Source: Diphasiastrum complanatum (Eukaryota; Streptophyta; Lycopodiopsida; Lycopodiales; Lycopodiaceae). From it: DNA of 64,000 nt. This document shows, piece after piece, positions 1 through 14,339 of this stretch. Where the stretch lies: assembly GCA_029204225.1 (NCBI GenBank), contig CM055111.1, positions 24,673,874 through 24,737,873 of the forward strand, given 5' to 3'. A model generated the notes under the pieces. It saw only the letters and a program-made list of their open reading frames with translations. It had not been told where the DNA came from and searched no databases. The position numbers and the translations under genes are program-made. The stretch's first letter is position 1. Each line of letters begins with the position of its first letter.

Positions 1-320
1 TTTCAACGATATGAAAATATATTTCATTCTATATAATGTGAGTCTAACAATGATCATGAGTACTTGGGATACACCCTTAGCTAGCTAGGAGGGAATGCCA
101 TAATTTTTCAAGAGTATGAAAATGAACTTCATCTTTCAAATGGCACATGCTTTGTCCTGGGAAGTTGCCTGTTGTGTGGACCATACAAGGCAATAGAGAT
201 CTTTGAAAACAATGATGTAGATTACATGGCATACCCCACTATCTGGCCAGGGTGTCTCCAAAGTTTTTTCAAGAGCTTCAAAATGTAATTATAACAATGA
301 TCTAGAATACCTAACAGACC
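1..320. repeat. Diverged ~105-bp tandem repeat, copy block 1
   Basis: Units starting near 4, 109 and 270 share the pattern TTTTCAAGAG-TATGAAAATGAA-TTTCATTTTTCAAA followed by an AACAATGAT stretch and a CTAGCTAGCTAGGAGG stretch. The same family recurs at 19905-20160. The GAAAATGAAYTTCATYTTTC core is nearly self-complementary. No coding potential is seen. At 19905 the block abuts a copia remnant, so it may be derived from a retroelement. Confidence 0.6.
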
Positions 321-1180
321 CCCCAAGCCACCCTCTACCTTTTTTGGTCCATGGATAATGCAAATAATGAATCCCAAAGTTAAGTGCTTCATATGAAGTT
401 TTATCATATCAATTATCAACTATCATGAGAGAAAGGCATAATTCTTGAATTATGAATTTTGAGAAGTAGACGACCATTTTTTATTGGCTTTATGCCTTTC
501 ACTACTAAAAAATACTAACAAGTGACAGCTACTTTCTTCAACAATGTTAAGCATGGATTTTATGGGGAGTACAAAGGTGTTAAGTACAATGCAAGAAGCT
601 ATGTTGTTAAGAATTAAAAATATGTGCTCCATGTTCATATTGGCATAGTACATGTAAAATGTTTGTTTGTAAAACTTTTGTGATAATATCATTAGTTCAT
701 TTGAATATTCTTCACTCAAAATGAACTTACAATCTCAAACCTTCCCAAGATCCAAAACTTTTTAAAAGATACTCTCAAATAATTCCAAAATCTTGAGATG
801 TGGGAAATGACTATTACTCGCACTTCTAAATTCTTAGCTTGTTTTTACTCTTTCACTTGTTGAAATTTTAACATTTGAATCAATTAAGATACATGCCTAG
901 GGGTTGTAGCAGTCTCTTCACAAGATTAAATACCAAAAGCAGAAACAAAAATCACTTTCTAGATACTTATTATGAATCTAAATCTAACTAGCATTGAAAT
1001 TAATAAGACTGCATCAACTAGGATCTTATCACCTATCACATGCATCATTATACAATTATACATTCACAATGATTATTGGTCAAGCTTATAGGACAACAAA
1101 GTACATAGCCATTGTCGTTCACAATAACTCAAATCTGGTCTAGTGATTGTCAAATAGATTAAGGAGCCTATAAGCTTTCT
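321..1180. other. Unassigned AT-rich intergenic sequence
   Basis: No protein motif, structural RNA or clear repeat is recognised here. Open frames on the minus strand (450-719, for example) have no recognisable domain and look like chance openings in AT-rich DNA. Confidence 0.5.
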
Positions 1181-1398
1181 ACGTAGACCACCAACAAACT
1201 GACTGCAAAAGTTTGCGAATAGTAATATCTGTAGAGAAGTGTCCTCCGCCCATGCCTCCATGTGAAAACATAATTAATGTATTTCATGCGGTAAAACACA
1301 CCTTCGAAGAATATCATCCATTCTGCGACGATACAATTGTCCTACAATCAATTAAAAAGGTTGAGCCTTATGAATCAATTGCCTCTTATGTACTTTTG

Positions 1399-1707
1399 TC
1401 AAAGAGTCATTAGGTTACCCCCTAGCATTAGGTACTCAACAATATCTACTGCCCACTCAGACCCTGCTTCTACATAGAATAATGCAACATCTGGTAATTC
1501 ATCATCCACTTCAGTATTAACTAGTGTGGATTCGATTCGTGAAACATGGTCAGCAAGATAATGTTGTTTACCTTTACGAACGACAATTCGAAAGTCAAAT
1601 TCAGTCAGTACTAGTAACCATCTTGCAATACACCTAGTATTGCACATCTTGTTTATCAAGTAAAGTAACGGCTGGTGATCCGTATAAAATGCAAAGTGCG
1701 TTTCCAT
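1399..1707 (-). pseudogene. Gypsy RNase H C-terminal fragment
   Basis: The frame reads THFAFYTDHQPLLYLINK, then ARWLLVLTEFDFRIVVRKGK and LADHVSRIE. This is the standard end of gypsy RNase H (TDHxPLxxL, RW-x-L-x-EFDF, ADxLSR). It continues out of frame into an integrase zinc-finger region at about 1370-1200. It is broken at both ends. Confidence 0.85.
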
Positions 1708-2287
1708 GAGGTAATATCAAAATTTTTGTACAAAAAAAGTCATGGCTAAAGCTTCACGTTCTGTTGTTGAATAGTTCTTCTCTGGATCTGTAAGTTGTCT
1801 ACTTGCAGATCATATCGGATAGTCCTTCTTATATTCACCTGGATACATCAAAATCGAATCAATTGCATATTTTGAGGCATCAGTGTCATGAAATTCAATC
1901 GTTCAATCTAGAGAACGCAATATCGGTGTTGAGGTTAATGCTTTTTTTAATTTTAAAGGCTTATAACGCCTCTATTGTCCAAATAGGAACAATAGTCAGT
2001 TTGTATATAGGTCTTGGTAAATCCGCAAAGAAGATAATAAAAATTCGATAATAGTTCGCATGACCCATAAACACATAAACTCCACAAATTGTTGTTGACC
2101 TTGATTTTGGAATAATTTGTGGCAATGCCATGTCTTGATATCACATGTCCAAGAACAACTCCATGGGAAACCCATATCTGGCACTTTTCTGGATTCAAGG
2201 AAATTGATATTTGCGACAACATTCAAATACTTTTTTCAATCGATCCAAATGGTCTGCATTTGTGTTATGTACTCCGAGGCCATCCAA

Positions 2288-2940
2288 TTATATTTCAAGG
2301 AATTTATGTAGATATTCTTTAAAAGCAAACTGCATCACTCTTTGGAACGAGCTTGGTGCATTACAGAGTCCAAACGACATTACTTTATAAGCATAGGTCC
2401 CCCATTCTGTTGCAAAGGTTGTTTTGTGGTGATCTGTAGGTGCTATCTTGACCTGGTTGTATCCACTAAATCCATCCAGAAAACTATAAGCTTCCGCTCC
2501 AGCAAGGTGGTCCAAAATGCTTTCAGTAAAAGGTAACAAAAAGTGATCCTTTCGCGCCACTTTGTTCAAGGTCTTGAGATTCACACAAATTCTCAATTTT
2601 CCATTCTTCTTAGGAACAATGACAATCAGTGAAACCCATTCGGTATGCTCAATCTCATAAATGAAGTCGGCGTCAAGCAATCTCTAAAGCTCTTTCTTTA
2701 TCAGATCCGCAACATCAGGATTACAGCGATAGAACTTTGTAACCTTTGGACTGCATCATGTATTAAAAGTATAGTATGTTCAATAACTAATGTCGGAATA
2801 CCCTTGAGATCTTTATAAGTCCATGCAAAGCAATCTTGATACTTAATAAGCAATGTCCATAGCTCGTAAAATTGTTTAGGAGTAAGTTGTGATCCAACTT
2901 GTACAATTTTTTTTGGATTTCCTGGTTCCGCAAGATTCAT
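2288..2940 (-). pseudogene. Gypsy reverse transcriptase fragment
   Basis: The segment 2940-2701 encodes the pre-RT region (FAWTYKDLKGIP, an expected gypsy motif). 2680-2288 encodes RT fingers and palm: IVPKKNGKLRICVNLKTLN, the FLDGFSGYNQVKIAP block and GLCNAPSSFQRVMQ. The F-L-D-G-F-S-G-Y-N-Q motif carries the first catalytic Asp of the palm. The YxDD box is not in a clean frame downstream. Frames are interrupted between 2701 and 2680 and after 2288, so this is a pseudogene. Confidence 0.85.
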
Positions 2941-3050
2941 AGGCCGGTCCTAGCTGGTGGGCCATCGTAAACATCTTTCGATTCTAACACTTGTTCTTCA
3001 GGTTCACGATGTGCTTTTGGTAACATGATAACTACATCATCTAGTGTATA

Positions 3051-3605
3051 TCATTTAAAATGCTCAAGCATATCATGCTGAACTTCATTTGCTTGTTCGT
3101 TGTCAAAAGGATTAGTCTTGGATCTTCGCTTAGCTTTCTTAGCAGGAATCGATCGTGGAGGTGATGACTTCCGAGAAGATGGACTCTTCTTCGAAGGTGA
3201 AGACTTCCTAGATGGTGATGTCTTGCGAGAACTCTGACTTGCAGAATCATCCTTGAGTTTCCCTTTGCCTTTATCCAATAAAGGTGGCACAGTCTTGGAA
3301 TCAATCTTTTGAGGTGGATTTTCCCATTTTAGAACCGTATTATAATGTTGCTTAGCTTGCTTATTCGCTATTGATCTTGTGATCATGTCTTCCTTCAATA
3401 TAACTACTTTTGGTGGTTTTATTGTTGGTTCATCGAGAGTATTACGCACTCCAAATCTGGTCGGATTCATGTGATTTAGAATCTGCTCATCACTAAGTTC
3501 TGCATTGTCATCATAAGTCAAGGCATGATTCACATGAATGAGTTCATCTTCAATCGGGTCTGTTATGGGCTCCGTTGATATCCAAGCTACGTTCAACACT
3601 TTCAA
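3051..3605 (-). pseudogene. Gypsy protease-RT linker region, Ser/Lys-rich
   Basis: A 184-codon open frame in the gypsy remnant. Its second half is very basic and serine-rich, with repeated SSRKSSP-type motifs, and ends in a KKAKRRSK stretch that resembles a nuclear localisation signal. It lies between the protease end and the RT, where Tat-like and related plant gypsy polyproteins often have a poorly conserved spacer. It has no recognisable catalytic motif. The frame continues past a stop towards the RT (MNLAEPGNPKK at 2940), so it was probably part of one polyprotein. Confidence 0.55.
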
Positions 3606-3987
3606 TGGAAAGTGACCGGTGTATCCAAAGTTCGATCCAGTAATGAAATCTCGCTCAAGTCGGACTGATTATCTTGTTGACACATATATCCTACTGTACA
3701 ATCAATTGTTACAAGAGCTTGATTCTAGTTGACAGTATCGGTTTGAGAGTCATAATGTACTCCCCAATTTTTTACTGGTCGGTCATAGGTATGATGATCC
3801 ATTGTTGATGAAGCATCATCCTCTTTTTGAACCACTGGTTTGATAGTCCAAGTTACAGGATCAACTTTGACTGCATGTTCACGATTTTCAAAAGTGATTT
3901 TTCCTGTACCCCAGTTATGAATTATTTGTGCAGCTCATAACTATAGGCGTCCCAGTAGGACTCGTTAAACATTTGGTGTTTTCGGTA

Positions 3988-4888
<901 letters not shown>

Positions 4889-5290
4889 TTTGCATTGGAG
4901 TATAGTTGGACCGATCTGTGGGAATTTCAGATCCTGCAGTAGCCTTCTTAGCCATAATATTTTCATCACTGCTGATGTAGTTGCGACGTATTCTAATTTT
5001 GTAGAGGACAACAAAATGCATTTCTGCTTTCTACTATTCCATGAGATGGTTCCTCCTGCAAGAAAACAAATGTAGCCAGAGGTGGATTTTCTGGTATCCA
5101 TGTCTCCTATCTGGTCTGAATCAAAATAGGTAATCAACGTGAGTGCAGCTTATGTATTGTCGTTGTAGCTCAAGGCATAATGCTTTGAGGCTTGAATGTA
5201 CCTTAGAATTCTTTGCAGAGCTTTCCAGTGTTGTAAATCTAGATTGGACATATATTGCGACAGTGTGCTTACAGCATATGCTAGATCAGG

Positions 5291-5950
5291 TCATGTGCAG
5301 ATCATAGAGCACATGATAGAACCTATGACGGATTGATAAGGATACCTGCACATTTCTTGCTGATCTGTCTTTGTTTTGGGGCACATGTCTTTGGACAGCT
5401 TGCATCCTAGATCCATCGGTGTGTCTATGGGCTTGCAGTCCTCCATGCCGTATCTACGAAGTACATTGATTAAATAGGACCTTTGGCTAATCGTGATTCT
5501 TCTACTCACGCGATCTCTGTGAATCTCCATTCCGAGTAGGTAATGGACTAGGCCTAAATCAATCATCTCAAATTCTGATGAAAGTAAGGATTTAGTTTCT
5601 TGTACCAACTTATTTGAGTTCCTGATGATTAGGGAATCATCAACATATAGTGTTATTATGACATAGCTTGGCCGTTTTTGTTTGAGATACACGTTAGAAC
5701 CTGCGAAACAAGATGTAAAGTCATGCTGCAACAAAAAGTGATTTATCCTATCGTACCATGCCCTCGGATCTTGCTTCAGACCGTATACTATAGGAGGATA
5801 GACAAGACTCTAGATCTTATTCTTCATTAGCGAATGATAATCAGCATCCATGGCAGCTTTCCATTTGTCTGCATCGGGCATTGACAATGCTTCTGCTACG
5901 GAGGCAGGTTTGTCATGACTGATAAAAGTCTGAGGGACGAAGCGATCAAG
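5291..5950 (-). pseudogene. copia-1 reverse transcriptase
   Basis: The frame 5734-5291 contains IITLYVDDSLIIRNSNKL (the YVDD catalytic box), FEMIDLGLVHYLLGMEI, SQRSYLINVLRRYGMEDCKP and SVIGSIMC. These are the palm and thumb landmarks of copia RT. Upstream codons to about 5950 are in other frames. It copies element RNA to DNA in intact relatives and is broken here. Confidence 0.9.
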
Positions 5951-6474
5951 TAGCTATCGTTGTCTTGCGGACCTTCGAACTACAGGTGCTTGAGCAGACG
6001 ATTCTCCTTGGTGAATGATTGGGATCATATCAGCTTGTGGTTGAACAATCGTGGGTCTAGGCCCATCGATGGTAAGAGGAGTCGTTGGGACAAACTCCTT
6101 CGTTTGAACATTCGTATGTCGATGCCTATCGACGGAGAGTGGAGCCGTTGTGATAGACTCTTGCATTGGTTGGTTCTGCTTGAAATCGTGGAATTTGTCT
6201 TCAAGAAAGACAATGTCGCGACTGACTGAGATTTGACCTGTAACAACATCATATATACGATATGCTTTGTGTGATGTTGAATAGCCATGTATTTACAGCT
6301 TACTGGGTCCAGCTTCTTCCTCAGATCAGATGGTACGTGTGCATAACAGAGACATCCGAAAACACGTAGGTCTTTTAGACTTGGTTTGTAGCCATAGTAG
6401 GCTTCAAACGATGTCTTGAAATCAACTGCCTTAGTGCTAGAATAGTTTTGTAGATAGCAGGCTGTAGAGATCGC

Positions 6475-7194
6475 TTATGCCCAAAAGGTTTGGGGAAAAT
6501 GAGCGTTGATGGTCATGGACTGTGCAACTTCTAATAATGTACGGTTCTTCCGCTCAGCTACGCCATTCTGTTGTGGAGTGTAGCTAGTAGTGAACTGATG
6601 GTGCACGCCACATGACGATAGGTAGTCCTTTATTTCATTTGATAGATATTCTCCCCCTAAATCAGACTGTAGGGCCTTGATTCTCTGACCAGTTTGATTC
6701 TCAACATATTGCTTAAATTCCTTGAAGCAATTAAACGCTTCTGACTTGTTCTTAATGAACATGACTATGGTAAATCGGGAGTAGTCATCAATGAAAGTAA
6801 TAAAATAAAGAGCTTGACCCAAAGAAGGTACGCGCATAGGACCACAGAGGTCACTGTGTATTAGTGACAGAATGGACTTTAGTCTTCTTGGAAATCTTGT
6901 TCTAGATTGTTTTCCTAGTAAACAATTTTTGCAAACAGTCTGATTAGTTGTAGTAATAGAATTGATATTCATATCCTTGACCATTTTGTTAAGATGCATT
7001 TACAAGATTGAACGTATGTTTAAATGACCTAATCTTTGATGCCAGATATTAACTTCTGTACAACTCACAGACAGTGCAAAACCGTGACTCAGAATATACA
7101 ATTTTCTTCTCTGTGTACAGAGAGATTTCTTTTGAGTTCTCATCAAAGATAGTACATTGATTAGCAGTAAACAAAGCTCTATAGCCCTGATCAA
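6475..7194 (-). pseudogene. copia-1 GAG-pre-integrase and integrase core
   Basis: The pre-integrase zinc-binding region reads WHQRLGHLNIRSIL, then CKNCLLGKQSRTRF. The integrase core follows: HSDLCGPM (first Asp), FIDDYSRFT (second Asp), LQSDLGGEYLS and PQQNGVAERKNRTLLE (catalytic Glu). All three acidic catalytic residues are visible in the 174-codon frame 6999-6475. A stop and shift near 7000 breaks the join with the upstream part. It continues as GCLCYAHVPSDLRKKLDP near 6370-6300 (integrase C-terminal region). Confidence 0.92.
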
Positions 7195-7440
7195 TGATCT
7201 TGCTAGTAGACAATAGGTTCTTTGTTAATTTGGGTACGTAAAGTACACCATTTAGCTGCCTAGTGATGTCGTCAGACAACTGGAGTCGAATAGAGCCTTG
7301 GCCTTCGACTTGGTGTGAACTTGAGTTGCCGAAAAAGATGTACTTTGATTCTGTTGTTATGAGTGTAGAAAATAGCTCTTTGCATGGCGTCATGTGCTGG
7401 AGGCACCTGAATCGAGATACTAGTGATGGGCATCTCTACT
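7049..7440 (-). pseudogene. copia-1 aspartic protease
   Basis: The active-site stretch YLDSGASST lies near 7410, with the catalytic Asp retained. One frameshift directly after it separates it from the downstream part (MTPCKELF ... LNGVLYVPKLTKNLLSTSK). The spacing is right for copia protease, which releases gag, integrase and RT from the polyprotein. The frameshift shows it is inactive. Confidence 0.85.
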
Positions 7441-8357
7441 GGGTTGATCTTGTACCATCAACGCCTTATCATCTTCTTGTGAAGTTTTGACAGTGTCTGA
7501 GTTTCCTTCTCGGTGCTGCTGCATCTTCTTCCTCACTTCATTATGTTTGAGGATGCGACAATCCTTTATGTCGTGATTGGTTCTTTTGCAATACCTACAA
7601 AATAGCTTGGTCTTGGATGATGGTTGACTGTGTTGTTGTTGTTGTTGTGATGCTACTGGTTGTTCCATCTTTGTCTTCTTGTCCTTGAAGCTTTTCTTCT
7701 TTTTGGACTGCTGCTTGTTTGAGTATAGTGCCATTGATTTGGTACTTGTTGACGTAGACAAGCTCTTCCTCGTGACTTCTTCCTACAACAGACTTGTTGT
7801 TAGCTTCTGGAGAGACAACGCATGAGTATTGCTTAGAAGCAACATAAGTTGTCATAAGAGAATGGAAGACTGGCTAGAAGAGACATCGTAGAGTCCTCTT
7901 CTGAGATAGGGGAACCTATGACAGCAAGTTGGTTTAGCAACTGTTTGAACTCGTTCAGATGATCGCTGACTGAGGTGCCTTCGCTCATTATGAGTGTCAG
8001 TACCTTTTTTCTCAAAAAGAGACGAGTCGATACATCTGAAGTTTCGTGGATGCTTGTAAGTATATCTCACGCTTCTTTGGAGGTGGTGTTGTTTGATACA
8101 TGAGCGATTTGAGTGTCTTTTAGATTTAGGGATGTGACGACTAACGCTATGCCATCCTTCACTTCCCATGCTGGAAGTAGTTCGGGCTCCACCGGTCTGG
8201 CTATAGAACTATTTACGTATTCCCATAGCTCCTTTTCAATAAGGATCATCCTCATTTTGAACTTCCACATGTGGAAGTCATCTTCGTTGAATTTGTTGAT
8301 CAAGGGGATCTCTGAGGTGCCTTCCATTGTAATCGAGGAACAAAGATTGAACAACAA
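7420..8357 (-). pseudogene. copia-1 gag (UBN2-like) with CCHC zinc knuckle
   Basis: The frame opens with MEGTSEIPLINKFNEDDFH followed by WKFKMRMILIEKELWEYV, the N-terminal signature of copia gag, with the ATG at 8326. Stops and shifts near 8067 and 7850 split the frame (VSDHLNEFKQLLNQL is in the next piece). A zinc knuckle CRYCKRTNHDIKDC sits near 7610-7560 and has the C-x2-C-x4-H-x4-C spacing. Gag forms the virus-like particle in which reverse transcription occurs. This copy cannot make an intact protein. Confidence 0.88.
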
Positions 8358-8411
8358 AAAAAAATGTATTAAGTTCTATTGAAAATCCTAGACTTCTAGT
8401 AATCCACTAAA

Positions 8412-8428
8412 CCTGAGCTCTGATACCA
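8412..8428 (-). other. Primer binding site for initiator tRNA-Met
   Basis: Minus strand TGGTATCAGAGCTCAGG lies 4 nt from the LTR edge (TGTTGG at 8433 on the plus strand). This is the canonical plant LTR-retrotransposon iMet PBS and fixes the element's orientation and LTR boundary. Confidence 0.95.
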
Positions 8429-8853
8429 CTTCTGTTGGTGTGTGCGACAACAGTGGAAGCCATGGAAGACGAAAGAGACAATTACGATAACGATATGAAC
8501 GACGTCTCTACCAACAATAAGAAAAACAATGATTACTACGATTTTTAGGAACGTGGATTACTTCGAGAACAAAGTTTATGAGCTTTTTCTTTAGTTTATC
8601 AAAATCAGAGTCTTAAACTGCCGTAACATGAGGATTGTGAAACATAAGGCGTTTTGGACAGTCATGCGATCCTCTGCTTTTGATGACTATGTTTGTGTAA
8701 GAGAGAGAGAGAGAGAAACACATTCAACAAGAACACAAAGATTGAACAGTAGCGAATCTGTATATTAAAAATAAGGATTGGAAAACAATACAATAGCGTT
8801 GATAAACGCATGATCTTGCTTACAGATTCAAAACAATAGCCACAGTTCTAAAG

Positions 8854-9087
<234 letters not shown>

Positions 9088-9178
9088 GATCACTAACTAT
9101 GAGACTAAAGACCTTCTGGTCGTTAATTGATCGCTCTATGTATCTCACTCTTTCTCCCTTTCTACACTTCGCTCAGAT

Positions 9179-9188
9179 GTATATATAG
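9179..9188 (-). promoter_or_regulatory. Putative LTR TATA box
   Basis: Minus strand CTATATATAC in the copia-1 LTR. The truncated LTR has CTATACATAC at the equivalent place. Transcription from here on the minus strand would run into the (GA)n array about 95 bp downstream. Confidence 0.5.
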
Positions 9189-9739
9189 TTGTTAGAGAAT
9201 CTCTTGGGTTTATTCTAGTTATAGTTTAAATGATTAACAGCTATTGAATATGATCCGTAGATCGATTATTGAAGCGTCGTGAAGACAAGAAGAAGTACAG
9301 AGTAACAATCTCCTTCGTACGCATCAAGAGTGTGAAGGATGTCGCGCCGTAGCCATAATCTGTCCACATTCGTTCGTAAGTCATTCGTCCGCTTCGTAGT
9401 CGTTCGTTAGCTTCCTTCGTTGATGACCGTAAGTGATAACTTACGGTGCTGGATGATGAGATGGGTCAACAATCGTTTGTTGACTTCGTAGAACTCGTAA
9501 GTAATAACTCACGTTGCTTCGGTCCGTTGTCGTTCATCGACTTCATTGATAGCCGCAAGTTAGTGACTTACGGTATTTGACGGTGAGAAAAGATCAGCAT
9601 CCATTCACAGACTTCGTCTGAGAGACATAAGTCGAAGTCATGTTTCACCGTAATCGTCGACTTGACGGTTCTCATCAATCACAGGCGAGAGCTTTTGCGG
9701 TTCTGCCTGTTTTGACTTTACGTGTATTTCTGCAGACTG

Positions 9740-10400
<661 letters not shown>

Positions 10401-10439
10401 TATATACTTTAGCTTTTTCATCATAACAAAAAAAACACC

Positions 10440-11770
10440 CTTGATAGATTTTGCATAAAAAAAATTTCCATTTCTCATTACGAATGTGTGCATATGCATT
10501 TGCAATATAATACTCTCAAATAAAAAGTATTAATTTTTTTCCCATTAAAGGCTTCATAAGGTGTCTTACCTTCCATTGATTTCATAGGACACCTATTCAG
10601 GATGTGAGTTGTTATGCTACAAGCTTCTCTCCAAAAGTTACTTGGTAACTCCTTGTTTTTGAGCATTGCTTAGTCTATTTCACAATTGATGTACTTTGTC
10701 GTTGCACAACACCATTTTGCTATGGTGAGTAAGGATTTGTAGTTTACCTGTGGATCCTTGCAACACTATGTGCACTTCGTTGAGAAATATTTTCCACTTC
10801 CCTCAAAGTGTTTTGATGTAGCATCATGTTTGCTTTTCCATCAAAGCTTTGAATTTCCTATATTTTGCAAAAGTGTTTGTTGCTTATAAAGTAGATCCAC
10901 ATACATTTGCTATAACATTATCAATAAATGTGATTAAATAGTAACGGCCACTAAAAGACCTCATTTTTATAGGCCCACATAAATCACTGTGAACAAGATC
11001 TAGAATGTCATTGGCTCTTCTTGTTCCACTTATAAGAAATCTCTCACTATGTTGTTTACCTATAATGCATCTTTCACAAATTCTCTTCTCAAACGAGATA
11101 TCAAGCAAACCAATTACAATAATGTTCCTCTCTAAAATTTATAACCTTTGGACACTAATGTGATCAAATCTTTGATGCCAAACATCACTCTGACTATCAA
11201 CCGTGTTTACCATGGCTTGATCAAATGACCTTGCATTCAATTTGTACAACCGGTTTTCATTAACTCTCGCTCCTATAACAATCACTTTATAATGGTTCTT
11301 GATGTCATTGAAAAGAAACCTATCACTATCAAGCTCAACTTTTAGTTGTTGATATGGCATCGTTCCTACTGACAATAGGGTTGTTAGCTAAACCGAGTAT
11401 GTATTACACATTGCTTATCCACTTTATCTCTCCACTAACTAGCTTCACTAGTACCACTCCAAATCTCTTAACATGTAGTAATTGTCCATATGCTTGTCCA
11501 ACATCATTACCATTATGAATTCAGTTAAACTCTAAGGACCATGGCATACTTGCGTAGACAAACGTACTGCAAGAGATTTGGAAATCTTACTTTACAATGG
11601 GCTGAATGTCATGATATTGACCTTGATAGATGGTCTCACAAGACACTTTTTTTGACATGTTGATAACTCCAATATTGTCATATGGGTGTGAGATATGCGG
11701 AGTAATATGCCATGCTCCAACAAAATTTGAGAGCATACAAAAAGTTCCTTGCCTCATAGTTTGTAGTCAA
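10440..11770 (-). mobile_element. Ty1/copia remnant (protease to integrase)
   Basis: On the minus strand there is a decayed protease (VGAWHITP near 11730), then DVWHQRFDHISVQRL (GAG-pre-integrase, 11200-11140). RCIIGKQHSERF and LVHSDLCGPIKM (integrase first Asp, 11050-10960) follow. NNKELPSNFWREA-like and SMEGKTPYEAF (integrase C-terminal, 10650-10540) close the copy. Stops and frame changes are frequent. The RT is missing. Confidence 0.85.
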
Positions 11771-12517
11771 ACAAACAACACCTTATACCATACTACGCAC
11801 TAAGACGAACAACACCTTATGCCATACTGCTCATTGAGATGAAGATCTTCAATTCTTCACACCATCACCTACTTACAAAGGCTCGATACACAACACAAGC
11901 TTGCTAATACCATTGCTCACCATAATCAACCTCCAGCACTTACACTTTGCCTACACTTTGCCTAGTGGGTGGACATTCTACATTGGTTTGATATTTGGAA
12001 CACTCATGTGCATGTCTTGCATTTGCAACCATAAAATAACACAAAGTTGATAGCCATTCTCAGAAACAAGTACATCATAGGTATGTGGAATGAGCTTCTT
12101 CATAGAACGATGCAGTCTTGCAATGACAACTTCAACCACTACCTGATGCACTTGTTCAACCTCATATTTTCATGGATATCCCCATGAAGAATAAGAAGGC
12201 CATGTCTTAGATGCGACTCAATTCCCATGTGCTCATATAAAAAACAGGGCATTGGTGTACTCCAAAATTGTTGTGGGGACACATAATTTGCATGGTATGT
12301 ACGATGCATTTGGTGGAAACAAAATAGAACCATCTTTTAGAATGTTTAGCCTTGTAGCATAATGATGACACATACTCGTCTTTCTTTGTAGATAGTTCAA
12401 TTATTGTAAATATGCTTGGTAGTTTTATCTTGAAAATTATTGTTATACATTATAGTCTGACACTTGTACAGTTGGTCCCATAGACCACTTTGGTCTTTGT
12501 GGATGTTAAAATATATA

Positions 12518-12564
<47 letters not shown>

Positions 12565-12803
12565 GCTATTTCTCCTCCATCGAACCCTAATCTCATAGAA
12601 ACCCTAGCTTGTCACACTTTTCATCTTGAAGGTTACGCTTTCCAGAATACTCATGGTATATATAGCATTTCAATCAAAATGACATTAGTTTTATGGGATA
12701 AATTGAAAGACACATGTCTATCAAACACACCTTGTTGGTCAAAACCCTCATCACACGTGGACCAATGAAAAGCTTTGGAACATGTTTTCTCCATAACATC
12801 CTA

Positions 12804-12804
<1 letters not shown>
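11771..12804. other. Unassigned sequence with (CT)n at 12520-12561
   Basis: No convincing protein domain is seen. It may be the decayed gag and leader of the copia copy to its left. A perfect (CT)n array of about 42 bp lies at 12520-12561. Confidence 0.5.

Positions 12805-12893
<89 letters not shown>
12805..12893. repeat. Compound (CT)n(CA)n microsatellite
   Basis: (CT) runs 12805-12842 followed by (CA) to 12893, mirroring the array at 9813-9915. Confidence 0.97.
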
Positions 12894-12895
<2 letters not shown>

Positions 12896-14330
12896 AGAGC
12901 GCTAAACTTGTCACCAAGATTATATTGCTTTAAATCATAATTAAGATGGAATCTAAGAGTTTAACATTAGCTCAATGGTTTATTTTGGGCTTCTTTGAAA
13001 TAAAATATTTTAAGTTATAGGCATGTGGTCTTTTATAAGGCTAGCATATAGGCTACCATGATTGCCACGGTAATTTAATTTAGGGCCCACCTTTACCCAA
13101 GGGTGGTGGATGCTTGATAAGTTAAAGTAGCATCTCTCAAGCTTCAAACAACCCTCAAATGAACGTGGTCCCCCCCCAATGCCATGGTAGCTACAATATC
13201 ATCTTAAATTAAAGTGTTATACCTTTTTCTTAGGTTGGCTTTAAATGTTTTCACAACACTGAGAGTGACCATTGACCATATGGTGGTGGGGGTGTGGTCA
13301 ACAATGGTGGCATACCACTACTCGAAGGTTGCCCTCCGCACTCTCTTGTTTACTCAATTGAACATGAATAAGAAGGCTAATAATGCACCTAAATGTGCCT
13401 TCCCAATTCTCTCGTGTACTCACTTGAACATGAAGGTGAAGGCCAATTAAGCACCCAAGTGTGTCATCCCCTTTCTCTCTGTGGACATGACAAAGAACAT
13501 TAAAGGTTGCACTCAAATGGAGAGGGTACATAGAAGGCTAAGGGCTTCTTTACATGAGAATAAGGATGGAGTATGTTGTATTAGAAGCACCCATTCTCTT
13601 CTTCTTGAGTAGCCAACAAATGGTTCTATGTGCTACACTATGTGCAATTGTGAGCCTACCAACGCTATAGACATGAGGAGAGAATAAAGCAACGTCAGTA
13701 TGCCATGGTGAATGTCATATTGTTGTGGCAACCCATTGTTGTGATTGGAGGACAAAATGCTTGAAACCCATGGAGCCCAATAATAGAGATTGACCGTTTA
13801 TTACAAACTTGTTATTCTAGAAGGGGTTGAGATGTTGATAGACGACAAGGAGTCTTTCTACGGCCCTCCACTCCCCCCCCTTGACATCATCTTGAGGGCA
13901 TGAGAGGGTCACACGTTAAGAAAGGGCCCTCCTAAGGGCACAACTCCCAAGTGGTTATTGTAGGGGCACATAGTGTTGAATTTTATTTGTTTTTAATCCT
14001 CACAATATGGGAATGCGAGATAGGTCCCGTACCTTAATGGCACTCTGGAATTTAAGCCCACCATCATTGGAGATTCTTAACATATTGCCACGTGTAAACA
14101 ATTAACCACTCAAAGGTTTCCACTATACAGCTTTGACAGGTGCCTCACAACGAGCGGGTCGGAATTAAAAGATATCATGCCATCAAGCACCACGGGACGA
14201 CCGCAGAGTGTGGACTACCCTTTTAACTTTTGACCTATTACTTGGTTGTGTCTTTATCTTAAAAATGTTATGCTGAATCTGACTAGAGCTTGGTGTCTTT
14301 ATAGCACCCTAAAGGCACTCTAGGGCTTTA
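12894..14330. other. Intergenic region upstream of the OBERON gene
   Basis: No domain-bearing frame is found. It includes C-runs (13170, 13872) and a CACGTG core at 14089-14094. The 13214-13531 open frames on both strands have no recognisable product. Confidence 0.5.
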
Positions 14331-14339
14331 AGCTGTGAA

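Larger units (their letters stand above)
1180..3985 (-). mobile_element. Ty3/gypsy retrotransposon pol remnant
   Basis: Read on the minus strand, 3985 to 1180 gives gypsy pol domains in order. The end of the aspartic protease region (LLGRL-W-like motif followed by IIHNWGTGKITFE near 3950-3880) comes first, then a long linker, reverse transcriptase, RNase H (FYTDHQPLLYLINK) and the start of integrase (GQLYRRRMDDILRRCVLP near 1370-1310). Frames are broken by several stops and shifts, so the copy is dead. The 5' side ends abruptly at about 3985 where copia LTR sequence begins. Gag, most of integrase and both LTRs are not seen here. Confidence 0.85.

Noticed and set aside
13214-13531. Overlapping 77-78 codon frames on both strands upstream of the OBERON gene
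   Set aside because: No motif, no splice or promoter context, and mutual overlap make chance openings the simplest explanation.
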